DNA of 64,000 bases from Ilumatobacter sp963746265. GTDB taxonomy: Bacteria; Actinomycetota; Acidimicrobiia; Acidimicrobiales; Ilumatobacteraceae. Within the stretch, counting starts at the first letter, position 1, and each line of letters starts with the position of its first letter. Made by a program: the position numbers and the translations under genes. Of the stretch, positions 19,319 through 27,985 are shown one piece after another. Location of the stretch: contig CAVVAM010000004.1 in the NCBI GenBank assembly GCA_963746265.1, positions 62,001 to 126,000 of the forward strand, in the 5' to 3' direction. The notes below the pieces were generated by a model. The model had not been told where the DNA came from and did not search any database. It saw only the letters and a program-made list of their open reading frames with translations.

Positions 19319-19981
19319 TCAGCCGAAGAACCCGTCCGGTTCGAGCGTGCTCGGGCCGACGTGGGCGTCGAGCCAGGCGTTCATGGGCCCTGCGGTCTCC
19401 CAGACCTCGCGGATCTTGGTGGCCGCCTGCTTCGTGTGCAGCCACTGCGGGGTCCCGAACTCCTTCGAAGCCATCAGTCCCCTCCGACGAATGAGTTCGA
19501 TCCGGCGGTGATCCTTCGGATAGCCGCGCGGTGCGGTCTTCAGCTCGTCGATCGCGCCGATCGAGTAGCGCCGCTTCGAGAGGTCGGCGACGATGTCGGC
19601 GACCTCCGTGCCGGTCTGATCGGCGTCGACCGCCCGACGGAACCGCACGAGCTGGTCCTTGGCCATGGCGTAGTAGCCGGTGCCGCACATGAGCCCGGTC
19701 GCCGAGATGTGGAAGTAGTGGCCGGCCCCGCCCTCCGACTCGCCGTAGGCGCCCTGATGCGTCTTGTACGGCGGCTTGTTCTTCGAGAACCGAAGATCGT
19801 TGTGCGGACGGAACAGATGGAAGGGCCCGAACTCTTCCAGCGCCTCGCACAGTTCCAGCGTCGACGCCTTGACGACGTCGCGATACGTGTGCTTGTTCGC
19901 TTCCCAGAACAGCTTCGAGTTGTCGGCCTCGAGCCGCTCGTAGAAGTCGATCACCTCAGCCGGGATCCCCGTGAACGCCAT
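19319..19981 (-). CDS. DUF2461 (TIGR02453) family protein
   Basis: 220 aa, the normal length of this family of unknown function. Recognisable segments: NSKLFWEANKHTY at the start, FRPHNDLRFSKNKPPYKTHQGAY, HISATGLMCGTGYY and the C-terminal ELIRRRGLMASKEF. No catalytic mechanism is established. ATG at 19981; TAGCTT lies 7 nt upstream, again fitting leaderless expression. It runs toward the PLP gene in the same direction but 307 bp apart. Confidence 0.85.
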   Translation of the reverse strand: MAFTGIPAEVIDFYERLEADNSKLFWEANKHTYRDVVKASTLELCEALEEFGPFHLFRPHNDLRFSKNKPPYKTHQGAYGESEGGAGHYFHISATGLMCGTGYYAMAKDQLVRFRRAVDADQTGTEVADIVADLSKRRYSIGAIDELKTAPRGYPKDHRRIELIRRRGLMASKEFGTPQWLHTKQAATKIREVWETAGPMNAWLDAHVGPSTLEPDGFFG

Positions 19982-19988
19982 GACCGAA

Positions 19989-19994
19989 AAGCTA
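19989..19994 (-). promoter_or_regulatory. putative -10 element of a leaderless transcript
   Basis: TAGCTT on the minus strand, 7 nt before the DUF2461 ATG. It overlaps the stop codon region of the upstream membrane protein gene, so the DUF2461 gene may have its own promoter. Confidence 0.45.
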
Positions 19995-21320
19995 ACCGAC
20001 CCGTTGGTCGGGGTCCGGTGCGTCCGCGAACGGTGATGGTCGCTCGGCGGGACGCAACTGACCGAGCAGGAGCGCAGCGGCGATCGTCGCCGCCAGGCCT
20101 GCGAGCACCGCGGCAGCCGGGTATCGACCCGACGGGTTGTCGAAGCCGTTCGTGACGGCGATCACCACCGTCGCGGTGCCTGCGATGAGCACTGCTGCCA
20201 CCACGCACAGGACGATCGCTACGACCGGATCGCGCCCGCGCCGACGACCCAGCCGGTTGATCGGGATCACGCACGCCGCGAGCGCGGCGGGAACGACGAG
20301 CAAGGTCAGCGCTCCGATCCAACCGTGCCGATCCCAGAACGACAGATCGACCGTCGATCGGACAGCGATGCCGAGGGGCTCGTCGTCGACCTCGTCGTCG
20401 GCGAAGCCGTACGGACCGACGGCCGCCCACTCCCAGTCGCCGCTCGGCAGCCGATGCAGCACTCCTGCCTCGCCCATCGCGAGCACCACGTGCCCGCCGT
20501 CGGGGGCGTCGAATGCGATCGCATCGCTGACCAACGCGCCGCCACAGATCGGCGGCGCCAGCTGGTCGATCCGGTCCTGCTGGTCCGACGTGAGCGTCAG
20601 GATCGCTGCTCGCTCGTCGCCGAGTACCTGCTCGACCACGATCGATCCGGTCGGCGATGCGTCGGAACGGGCGATCGCGACGCACGAAACACCGGACGGA
20701 CACGGTGTGCCCCGACCGAACCTCACCGTTCCCAGACTGCCGTCCCACGGCGAGACGTCGCTCTCCACCCACGTGCGACCGAAGTCGTCGCTGCGATAGA
20801 CCGCCGAGTCGCTCGCCACGAACACGGAGCCGTCGGAGTACGCCAGAGCGTCGACGGCATCGCTCTGGCAGCTCGTCGCGGTCGTTGCGAAGACGGCACA
20901 GCTGACGACGACGATCTGCAGCGGCAGCAGCAATTCCGGTCGAGGCGAGGTCGCCGGTCGGGCACGACGACGGCTGACCCACGGCCACAGCGGTACCAGC
21001 GCGACCAGCGCGAGCAGATCCCACGGGTCGGTGCGGGTCGCTCCGCCGAGCACCGGCTCCGCCCACACGGCGACGACCGGCTGCGTCTTCAGCAGCGCGA
21101 ACGTGACCGCGGTCGCTCCGAATGCCGCGCGGCGCGACCGAGTCGCAGCCATGAGCCCGACCGCCACCATGACCACGCCGGCGACATCGCTGAGCTTGCC
21201 GGTGACGAGGCCGGGCCACGCCGCCTTGAGCACATGATCGTTCAGGAGCAGGACGGCGACCGCGAGCACGAACACCGGCGATGCCACCAGCGCGCCGCTC
21301 GACCGCGTGCCACCCCTCAC
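19992..21320 (-). CDS. membrane protein with extracytoplasmic BNR/sialidase-like segment
   Basis: 442 aa. Three or four hydrophobic segments at the N-terminus (VFVLAVAVLLLNDHVLKAAW through LLALVALVPLWPWV), a middle soluble part with a BNR-type motif (SDSAVYRSDDFGRTWVESDV) and beta-propeller-like strands, then two or three C-terminal membrane segments (TLLVVPAALAACVIPINRL; VAIVLCVVAAVLIAGTATVV). I choose GTG at 21320 because TAACGT lies 7 nt upstream and the first membrane helix follows. Function unknown; divergent from the HerA-like gene. Confidence 0.65.
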   Translation of the reverse strand: MRGGTRSSGALVASPVFVLAVAVLLLNDHVLKAAWPGLVTGKLSDVAGVVMVAVGLMAATRSRRAAFGATAVTFALLKTQPVVAVWAEPVLGGATRTDPWDLLALVALVPLWPWVSRRRARPATSPRPELLLPLQIVVVSCAVFATTATSCQSDAVDALAYSDGSVFVASDSAVYRSDDFGRTWVESDVSPWDGSLGTVRFGRGTPCPSGVSCVAIARSDASPTGSIVVEQVLGDERAAILTLTSDQQDRIDQLAPPICGGALVSDAIAFDAPDGGHVVLAMGEAGVLHRLPSGDWEWAAVGPYGFADDEVDDEPLGIAVRSTVDLSFWDRHGWIGALTLLVVPAALAACVIPINRLGRRRGRDPVVAIVLCVVAAVLIAGTATVVIAVTNGFDNPSGRYPAAAVLAGLAATIAAALLLGQLRPAERPSPFADAPDPDQRVG

Positions 21321-21327
21321 CCGTCCG

Positions 21328-21333
21328 ACGTTA
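21328..21333 (-). promoter_or_regulatory. putative -10 element of a leaderless transcript
   Basis: TAACGT on the minus strand 7 nt before the GTG at 21320; used to choose that start. Confidence 0.4.
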
Positions 21334-21440
21334 CGGCACGTGCCCGCACCCCGACGTCGACTCCGACGTCGAACCCGCCGTCCGGAGCCGCGCCCGGCGA
21401 ATCTGCTCGCGCCGCTCTCACCGGTCTCCGGTCCGCGAAC

Positions 21441-21446
21441 TACCCT
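21441..21446 (+). promoter_or_regulatory. putative -10 element of a leaderless transcript
   Basis: TACCCT, 8 nt before the ATG at 21455 of the HerA-like ATPase, with no Shine-Dalgarno between. Confidence 0.45.
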
Positions 21447-21454
21447 GCCCACTC

Positions 21455-23857
21455 ATGCCAGAACTGTTCCTCGGCGGCAACGTCGACCCGGCCACGCACG
21501 AACGTAGCGGCGACGAGGTCCGGGTCGACACCGACACGTTCACGACGCATGGCGTGATCGTCGGCATGACGGGATCCGGCAAGACCGGTCTCGGAGTGGT
21601 CCTGCTGGAGGAGGTACTCGCGTCGGGCCTTCCCACGCTGATCATCGACCCGAAGGGCGACCTGACCAACCTGTGCCTCACCTTCCCGTCGCTCAGCCCG
21701 GCCGAGTTCCGGCCCTGGATCGACGAGGCGCAGGCCAAGGCCGCCGGCGTGACGCCCGACGAGTTCGCCCAACAGCAGAGTGAGCTCTGGACGAAGGGGC
21801 TGCTCGGCTGGGGGCTCACCGCCCAGAACATCACCAACCTGCGCAACTCGACCGACTTCACCATCTACACGCCGGGTTCGCAGGCCGGTGTGCCGGTCAA
21901 CATCGTCGGCTCGCTGCAGGTGCCCGACGACATGGGCGACGCCGAGATCGTCGGCGACGAGATCGAAGGTTACGTTTCCGGCCTGCTCGGGCTGGTCGGC
22001 ATCGAGGCCGACCCGCTGTCGAGTCGCGAACACATCCTGCTGTCCAATCTCGTCAACCACTCCTGGGCCGAGGGCCACGCGCTCGATCTCCCCACGCTGG
22101 TCGGCCTCGTCGGCAACCCGCCGATCCGCAAGTTGGGAGTGTTCGAACTCGACCAGTTCTTCCCACCCGACGACCGTATGAAGCTGGCCATGCAGCTCAA
22201 CGGCTTGCTGGCCTCGCCGTCGTTCGCCGCCTGGGCCGAGGGCCCGCCGCTCGACATCCAGTCGATGCTGTACGGCCCCGGCGGAACCGCCCGCTGCGCG
22301 ATCGTGACCACGGCACACCTCTCCGACGAGGAGCGCCAGTTCGTCACGTCGCTGATGCTCTCGAAGCTGGTCACCTGGATGCGTCGCCAGTCCGGGACCA
22401 CCGACCTGCGCGCGATGCTGTACATGGACGAGGTCGCCGGCTACCTGCCGCCGACGGCGAACCCGCCGACCAAGAAGCCGATCATGACGCTGATGAAGCA
22501 AGCGCGTGCCTTCGGGGTCGGAGTCGTGCTCTCGACGCAGAACCCGGTCGACATCGACTACAAGGCACTCTCCAACGCCGGAACCTGGATGATCGGACGC
22601 CTGTCGACCGAACGCGACAAGGCGCGCCTGCTGGAAGGTCTCACGTCAGCCGCCGGCAGCGTCGACATCAGCGCCGTCGACGACACGATTTCGGGCCTCG
22701 GCAAGCGTGAGTTCGTACTTCGGGTTCCCGGCACGGACGGGACCTCGGTGTTCACGACCCGTTGGGCGATGAGCTACCTGCGCGGGCCGATGACCCGCGA
22801 TCAGATCGGGGAACTGATGGGTGCCGAACGTGAGGCGGTGACGTCGGCGGCGGCCGAGTCGGTCGGCGCCGCCGGCCCGGCCGCACCGCCGACGGGAGCC
22901 ACGGCACAGAACGAACTCGGCGACGACGAGACGACGGTGATGCCCGAGGTCACCGACAGCGTGCCGGTGCGATGGATCGACGTCGCAGCACCCTGGCTGG
23001 CAGAAGCCGGCGGCAACAGCCGCGGTCGGCGCCTCCGACCGATCGTGGTCGCACGGGTCAAGCTGCGCTACGACGAGACGAAGGCCGACCTCGTCCATGA
23101 TGAGGAGTTCGAATGCGTGATCGACGCACTCGGTGATTCGGTCGACGCGTCCCAGGCGATCAATGTCGACTACGACGACCGCGACCTCTGCGACGATCCG
23201 CCGGACGGGGCCGTGTACGTCATGACCGACGCCAAGCTGACCAACACGACCTTCTTCACCGGCATCGAGCGCGACCTGAAAGACCACCTCTATCGAAGCC
23301 GGAGCCTCGAGATCCCGGTGAACCGAGACCTCAAGCTGTACGGGCGGCCCGGCGAGACGCCCGAGGAGTTTCGGGCCCGCTGCGCGGCGGCCGCCGACGA
23401 CGCGGCCGATGCCGAGATCGCCAAGCTCCGCAACAAGTACGAGACCAAGGTCACGAGATTGCGCGACCAGCTCGCTGCGGCGGAAGACCGCGTCGACGTC
23501 CTCGAGGAAGAAGCCGACAGCAAACGCAACTCCGAACTCCTGTCGACCGCGGGTTCGATCCTCGGAGGCCTGCTCGGGGGAACGTCCAAGGGCGGCCTGC
23601 TCGGCCGACTCGGCACGGCAGCGGGCCGGCGGGGCCGGACCAGGGCGAGCGGCGAGCGGGTCGATGCAGCCGAGAACAAGGTCCGACGGCTCCAGGACCA
23701 ACTGGCTGACCTCGAAGCCGACCTCGCCGAAGAGGTCACCGAACTCGATGCGCGATGGATCGAAGCCGCCGAAGTGATCGAGACGATCGAGGTGCCGCTC
23801 GAGAAGACCGACATCTCTGTGGCACAGCTCGTGCTCGCCTGGCTCCCGACCGACTGA
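21455..23857 (+). CDS. HerA/FtsK-like ATP-binding protein with C-terminal coiled coil
   Basis: 800 aa. Walker A GMTGSGKTGLG near residue 30 inside a DUF87/HerA-type domain, followed by LIIDPKGDLTNL; Walker B MLYMDEVAGYLPP and the sensor STQNPVDIDYKAL complete a RecA-fold translocase. After about residue 450 there is a linker and a beta-rich region, and the last 170 residues are a long coiled coil (KLRNKYETKVTRLRDQLAAAEDRV) interrupted by a Gly-rich stretch (SILGGLLGGTSKGGLLGRLG) that could insert in a membrane. Related standalone ATPases occur across actinobacteria; the substrate (DNA or protein) is not known. Confidence 0.8.
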   Translation: MPELFLGGNVDPATHERSGDEVRVDTDTFTTHGVIVGMTGSGKTGLGVVLLEEVLASGLPTLIIDPKGDLTNLCLTFPSLSPAEFRPWIDEAQAKAAGVTPDEFAQQQSELWTKGLLGWGLTAQNITNLRNSTDFTIYTPGSQAGVPVNIVGSLQVPDDMGDAEIVGDEIEGYVSGLLGLVGIEADPLSSREHILLSNLVNHSWAEGHALDLPTLVGLVGNPPIRKLGVFELDQFFPPDDRMKLAMQLNGLLASPSFAAWAEGPPLDIQSMLYGPGGTARCAIVTTAHLSDEERQFVTSLMLSKLVTWMRRQSGTTDLRAMLYMDEVAGYLPPTANPPTKKPIMTLMKQARAFGVGVVLSTQNPVDIDYKALSNAGTWMIGRLSTERDKARLLEGLTSAAGSVDISAVDDTISGLGKREFVLRVPGTDGTSVFTTRWAMSYLRGPMTRDQIGELMGAEREAVTSAAAESVGAAGPAAPPTGATAQNELGDDETTVMPEVTDSVPVRWIDVAAPWLAEAGGNSRGRRLRPIVVARVKLRYDETKADLVHDEEFECVIDALGDSVDASQAINVDYDDRDLCDDPPDGAVYVMTDAKLTNTTFFTGIERDLKDHLYRSRSLEIPVNRDLKLYGRPGETPEEFRARCAAAADDAADAEIAKLRNKYETKVTRLRDQLAAAEDRVDVLEEEADSKRNSELLSTAGSILGGLLGGTSKGGLLGRLGTAAGRRGRTRASGERVDAAENKVRRLQDQLADLEADLAEEVTELDARWIEAAEVIETIEVPLEKTDISVAQLVLAWLPTD

Positions 23858-23914
23858 GCCGGACTCCGTCCCGGTCGGACCCTCCGGCCGAGCCCGTTCG
23901 AGCACGCGGTCGGT

Positions 23915-23954
23915 GATCGACCTGGCCGCAACGGCCGTCGCGGCCAGGTCGATC
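23915..23954. terminator. strong hairpin after the HerA-like gene
   Basis: Perfect 15-bp inverted repeat GATCGACCTGGCCGC / GCGGCCAGGTCGATC with a 10-nt loop, 57 bp after the stop codon. No T-run, as is common in high-GC actinobacteria. Confidence 0.7.
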
Positions 23955-24024
23955 CAGGAATGTCAACGAATGCTCTAGAACGTGAACTCCAGCTCAAGTC
24001 GCCTGTTCGAACGACGATACATCG

Positions 24025-24048
24025 CTCGGCGAGAGCGTTCTCGCCGAG
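24025..24048 (+). promoter_or_regulatory. leader hairpin upstream of the diguanylate cyclase gene
   Basis: CTCGGCGAGA / TCTCGCCGAG, a perfect 10-bp stem with loop GCGT, 49 bp before the small leader ORF. Could be an RNA structure or a protein-binding site. Confidence 0.45.
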
Positions 24049-24097
24049 GGTCTCCCCCGACCCTGCACCACCGGCTCCCTGGCGGAAGGAGAACAGC

Positions 24098-24214
24098 ATG
24101 AGTGCTGCTCGAAAGGTCACCACACGGCCTGCTGCGAACTCCGGCGCCAGCTTCTCGGCGGAAACGGCCGAGGTGTCGACCGGCGCAGTCGGCGCCTCGC
24201 CGCGGCGGTGGTGA
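24098..24214 (+). CDS. small leader ORF, 38 aa
   Basis: ATG at 24098 with one of the best ribosome binding sites in the window (GGAAGGAG, 6 nt spacing). The product is small, basic and Ala/Ser/Thr-rich (MSAARKVTTRPAANSG...SPRRW), without a signal peptide. It ends 64 bp before the diguanylate cyclase start and just before a GC-rich hairpin. It may be a regulatory leader peptide or a genuine small protein; I do not recognise it. Confidence 0.45.
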   Translation: MSAARKVTTRPAANSGASFSAETAEVSTGAVGASPRRW

Positions 24215-24226
24215 CATGACGTGCTG

Positions 24227-24252
24227 CCGGGTCCACAGCGTGGTGGACCCGG
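24227..24252 (+). terminator. attenuator-like hairpin between small ORF and GGDEF gene
   Basis: CCGGGTCCAC / GTGGACCCGG, a perfect 10-bp GC-rich stem with loop AGCGTG. It begins 12 bp after the small ORF stop and ends 26 bp before the GGDEF start, a layout suited to attenuation or translational control. Confidence 0.5.
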
Positions 24253-24278
24253 CGGCGCGCGTCCTGCGTTCGCCATCG

Positions 24279-25601
24279 ATGAACCTGGATGTTCACGCCC
24301 GGCCGAACCGAGCCATCGCCTTCACCGTGGCCACGGTCGCGCTCGCCGTGGCACTCGTCGACCAGCTCGTCAGTGTCCACGGCTTCCCCGCTCACCACGA
24401 CGTGGGTCCGATGGCGTTCGGCGTCCTCTCCGTCCTGCTGGTCCTGAGTGAGATCCGTCCCACGACGTGGACCAGGGTCGGCGAGCGCAACGGCGTGACG
24501 CGGGGGTGGGCGTTCGCCTCTGCCCTGGTCCTGCTCGGCACCCCGATCCTCGCGATCACGGTCATGGTCGCAACGAGGTGGTACGTCGACCTGTCGCGCG
24601 GCAAGCGCGCCCTCGAGATCACGTTCAACAGCGCTCAGATCGCCGCGAGCCTCTCGATGGGGAGCCTCGTCCTCGCTGTCTTCGGCGTCCACGGCAGCAT
24701 CGCCCGAGACACCACGATGTCGGTCGGCGAGTGCCTCGGCATCGTGCTCAGCGGTCTCGCCATCTTCGGTCTCAACGGCATCCTGGCCGCAACGGTCATC
24801 GGACTCGAGCAGGGGGCGGGCTTCCCTCGCGCCGCTCGCGCGGCCTTCGAATTGAGCATGACCGCCGACGGAGCCCTCCTCGCCCTCGCACCGGTGTTCG
24901 CGATCGCCGCGGAGTCGCGCGTGGTGACGGTGCCGCTCGTCGCTCTCTCCATCGTGCTCGCCGTCCGGCGGGCGCTGGGCGCGGTCCGCCATCGGCACGG
25001 ACGTGTTCATGATCCGCTGACACGACTACCCGATCGCAGTGCATTCGATCGTCAGCTCGTCGCTGCGCTCGCCGGGATCGACGGCGGGGGGTCGGTCGCC
25101 GTCCTCGTGATGGACCTCGACCGGTTCCACCACGTGAACGACTGCTTCGGCCACCAAGTCGGCGATCTCGTGCTGGCCAGCTTCGCGCAGCGGCTCGAAT
25201 CGGTGCTGCCGACGACCACACGACCCGCTCGACTGGGCGGCGACGAGTTCGCAGCGCTCATCACCACGAGCACGTCGGCCGAGTTGCCGGACGTCGTCGG
25301 GCGGCTCCACGAGTTGCTCGTCGAGCACCACGCCATCGACGGGTTCACGCTCACCATGTCGGTCAGCATCGGTGTGGCGATCGCGCCGATCCACGGACAC
25401 GACGGCGCGACACTGATGTCGGCTGCTCGCTGCGCGATGGACCGTGCGAAGCTGCGCCGCACCGGCGTGGAGTTCGGCACCCGGTCGTACGGACCGGCAC
25501 CGCGACATCGCAGCGATCGATCGAATCCATCCGACGGGATCGCATCGGCGGACGGCGATACCCGGCGCCGAGCACTCGTCGCCGTCGCCGAGGCAGGATG
25601 A
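24279..25601 (+). CDS. membrane-bound diguanylate cyclase (GGDEF)
   Basis: 440 aa. About eight hydrophobic segments form an N-terminal sensor domain (to about residue 235), followed by a GGDEF domain starting HDPLTRLPDRSAFDRQL with the intact signature RLGGDEFAAL, MDLDRFHHVNDCFGHQVGD and SIGVAIAP. It should make cyclic di-GMP. No RxxD inhibitory site precedes GGDEF. A Ser/Arg-rich tail of 45 residues follows. The start MNLDVHARPNR parallels the start MNLIQRTLHRHR of the GGDEF-EAL gene downstream, and the membrane domains are related, so the two are paralogues. An upstream in-frame ATG at 24216 would put the leader hairpin inside the gene. Confidence 0.88.
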   Translation: MNLDVHARPNRAIAFTVATVALAVALVDQLVSVHGFPAHHDVGPMAFGVLSVLLVLSEIRPTTWTRVGERNGVTRGWAFASALVLLGTPILAITVMVATRWYVDLSRGKRALEITFNSAQIAASLSMGSLVLAVFGVHGSIARDTTMSVGECLGIVLSGLAIFGLNGILAATVIGLEQGAGFPRAARAAFELSMTADGALLALAPVFAIAAESRVVTVPLVALSIVLAVRRALGAVRHRHGRVHDPLTRLPDRSAFDRQLVAALAGIDGGGSVAVLVMDLDRFHHVNDCFGHQVGDLVLASFAQRLESVLPTTTRPARLGGDEFAALITTSTSAELPDVVGRLHELLVEHHAIDGFTLTMSVSIGVAIAPIHGHDGATLMSAARCAMDRAKLRRTGVEFGTRSYGPAPRHRSDRSNPSDGIASADGDTRRRALVAVAEAG

Positions 25602-25689
25602 TGCTCGCCGGCACGGCGGGACGCCGGGGCCGGTCGGCGGTCGGGCCGACTCGGCGGCGTCCGGTCGGAGCGGGCGGCGGACGTCCCTG

Positions 25690-25763
25690 TGCCGACGGAG
25701 AGACTCGAACTCTCACTGACGGCGACCTAAACGCCGTGCCTCTGCCAATTGGGCTACGTCGGC
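25690..25763 (-). tRNA. tRNA-Leu (anticodon UAG) with a short variable loop
   Basis: 74 nt. Acceptor GCCGACG/CGTCGGC with discriminator A, anticodon arm CGGCG-TTTAGGT-CGCCG giving anticodon UAG (codon CUA, Leu), T arm GAGAG-TTCGAGT-CTCTC. The D arm pairs best as GCC/GGC with an 11-nt loop, a class II feature, but the variable region is only 5 nt (TCAGT), whereas canonical bacterial tRNA-Leu has a long variable arm. No encoded CCA. Lies antisense to the flow of the two cyclic-di-GMP genes. Confidence 0.85.
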
Positions 25764-25893
25764 TGACGCGCTCAGGATACGGCAACCACGGAGAGCGACA
25801 GGATGTCGTCGAACTTGACGAGACCTTGCATCCCTGCGTCGGCGGACTTGACGATGAAAGAGGAGATGCCGCCGTCAGCGTCGTCGTCCAGCC

Positions 25894-27960
25894 ATGAATC
25901 TCATCCAGCGGACCCTGCACCGGCATCGGGTCGCCCTCCTCACCGGCTCGATCGGGCTCGCGGCGCTCGTACTGACGTGGGCGCTCATCCTCACGGAGAT
26001 CAGATCCGCACGCCTCCCGGTGAACTGGCCGGCGTTCGCCGTCATCGCAGTCCTGCTCGTCTGGTGCGAACGTACGCCCGCGACCTGGATCCGGGTGGGT
26101 CCGGCCGGTGTGGTGACGCCGCTCGGGATGTTCGCGTTCGGACTGATGCTCGTCGGGTCCCCGTCACTTGCCGTGGGCGTCGCCGTCATCGGCGCCACCC
26201 TCGGTGCCGTCATCCAGTCGACATCGGTGGTACGGGTCGCGATGCGAGTGGGCGGGACCGCCGTCGCGCTGTCGTCCGCCGGGCTGATCTTGATGGGGCT
26301 CGGAGTGCACGGCTCGATCACCCAATTCGGTTCGCTGCCCTGGAACTGGGCACTCGCGATCGTCGCGGCCGGGGCAAGCATCCTGGTGCTGAACGCGTCG
26401 ATCGCCGCGGTGTCGATGTCGACACGACGCCGGAGCTCGTTCCTCGCGCTCATGCAGCGTGGTCTGGCTGTCCGGATCACCGCCGAGGGCGCACTGCTGT
26501 CGTTGGCGCCGATCTGGGTCATCGGGATCGACTTCGGTCTCGTGCTCGCCCCGCTGCTCGGCATCACCACCGTGCTCGTGTTCCGGTCGACACGTCAGGC
26601 CCTCGAACGCTCTCACGAAGCCCATCATGATTCGCTGACCGGACTCGTCAACCGCCGCAGCCTGCTCGAACAACTCGAGGAGATGCTCGACGAAGCCCAC
26701 CCGGCGGCCAGACCGACCATGTTGGTGATGGATCTCGACGGCTTCAAGGACATCAACGATCGCCTCGGCCACCAGCTCGGCGACTCACTGCTCATCTCGT
26801 TCGCGGACCGCCTGGAGGAGAGCGTCCCGCTCGAGTCCGTCGCTGCCCGCTTCGGCGGCGACGAGTTCGCCGTGCTGCTCGTCGACGAGAACGCCGAGGC
26901 GGCGATCGAGGAGCTCGGCGAAGCGCTCTGCGCACCGCTGATGGTCGAGGACTTCCCGGTCACGATCCGCGTCAGCATCGGTGTCGCACAGGCACCGGCG
27001 GATGGACGGACGTCGCGCGACCTGCTCCGCGCCGCCGATGTCGCGATGTACAAGGCCAAGCGCACCGGCGACACCGTCGTCTACTACGAATCGTGTGTCC
27101 AGGGCCCCCAGCGCGGCCGCCTCAACCTGCTGGGTGACCTCGGCGACGCGCTCCAGAACCACGAGCTGCACATCCACTTCCAGCCGCAGCTCCGCCTCAC
27201 CAGTGGCGAGATCGACACCGTCGAAGCATTGATCCGCTGGCAGCACCCGGAGCACGGCGCCATTCCTCCGGACGAGTTCATCGGCCTCGCCGAACAGACC
27301 GATCTGATCGTACCGATCACCGAACTCGTCCTGCGCGCCGCCACCGAGGGTCTCCTCCACGCGGGTCTGGACGCGCACCTCGCAGTGAACGTGTCGCCCA
27401 AGAATCTGCAGGATCCGCAGTTCGCGCCGCAGGTCTTCGCGATCCTCCAGGAATCCGGCTTCCGGGCCGACCGACTCGAGCTCGAGGTCACCGAACGATC
27501 GATCGTCAGCAACGCCGAACGCTGTCGCTACACCATCGAGCAGCTGCGCACACGTGGTGTTCGGGTCGCCATCGACGACTTCGGTGTCGGGTACTCGTCG
27601 TTCGAGGCACTCCGCACCCTCGACGTCGATCGAGTGAAGATCGATCGACACTTCGTGCAGGGCATCATCGACCAACCGCGCGATCGGCTGATCGTGGCGT
27701 CCGTGATCAAACTGGCCCACGACCTGGGGCTCGACGTCGTGGCCGAAGGCGTGGAGAGCATCGAGCTGTGGAATGCACTCGCCGAGCTCGACTGCGATGT
27801 CGCCCAGGGCTACGGCATCGCAGCGCCGATGGCGTATCCGGCACTCCGTGGTTGGCTGTCGAGCTGGAACGAGGTTCAGGTCGCCCGACTGACCGGTTCC
27901 GAGGCGACGTTGGCGGAGGTGCGGGCGAGGCGAGCGACGATCGCCATCGTCGGTTCCTGA
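25894..27960 (+). CDS. membrane-bound GGDEF-EAL cyclic-di-GMP enzyme
   Basis: 688 aa. Membrane sensor domain with about eight hydrophobic segments (to about residue 240), GGDEF domain (HDSLTGLVNRRSLLEQL, MDLDGFKDINDRLGHQLGD, FGGDEFAVLL) and EAL domain (VEALIRWQHPEHG, NVSPKNLQDP, ELEVTERS, IDDFGVGYSSFEALR, VKIDRHFV, VAEGVE, QGYGIAAPM). Both active sites look intact, so it may synthesise or degrade cyclic di-GMP. It is the bifunctional paralogue of the gene at 24279; together they probably tune one signal. Confidence 0.92.
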   Translation: MNLIQRTLHRHRVALLTGSIGLAALVLTWALILTEIRSARLPVNWPAFAVIAVLLVWCERTPATWIRVGPAGVVTPLGMFAFGLMLVGSPSLAVGVAVIGATLGAVIQSTSVVRVAMRVGGTAVALSSAGLILMGLGVHGSITQFGSLPWNWALAIVAAGASILVLNASIAAVSMSTRRRSSFLALMQRGLAVRITAEGALLSLAPIWVIGIDFGLVLAPLLGITTVLVFRSTRQALERSHEAHHDSLTGLVNRRSLLEQLEEMLDEAHPAARPTMLVMDLDGFKDINDRLGHQLGDSLLISFADRLEESVPLESVAARFGGDEFAVLLVDENAEAAIEELGEALCAPLMVEDFPVTIRVSIGVAQAPADGRTSRDLLRAADVAMYKAKRTGDTVVYYESCVQGPQRGRLNLLGDLGDALQNHELHIHFQPQLRLTSGEIDTVEALIRWQHPEHGAIPPDEFIGLAEQTDLIVPITELVLRAATEGLLHAGLDAHLAVNVSPKNLQDPQFAPQVFAILQESGFRADRLELEVTERSIVSNAERCRYTIEQLRTRGVRVAIDDFGVGYSSFEALRTLDVDRVKIDRHFVQGIIDQPRDRLIVASVIKLAHDLGLDVVAEGVESIELWNALAELDCDVAQGYGIAAPMAYPALRGWLSSWNEVQVARLTGSEATLAEVRARRATIAIVGS

Positions 27961-27985
27961 CGGCAGCGCGTGGCACGCTGGAGCG

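Noticed and set aside
23858..24278. GEMM-type cyclic-di-GMP riboswitch before the diguanylate cyclase
   Set aside because: I did not find the GEMM core or its GAAA-type tetraloop; only simple hairpins.
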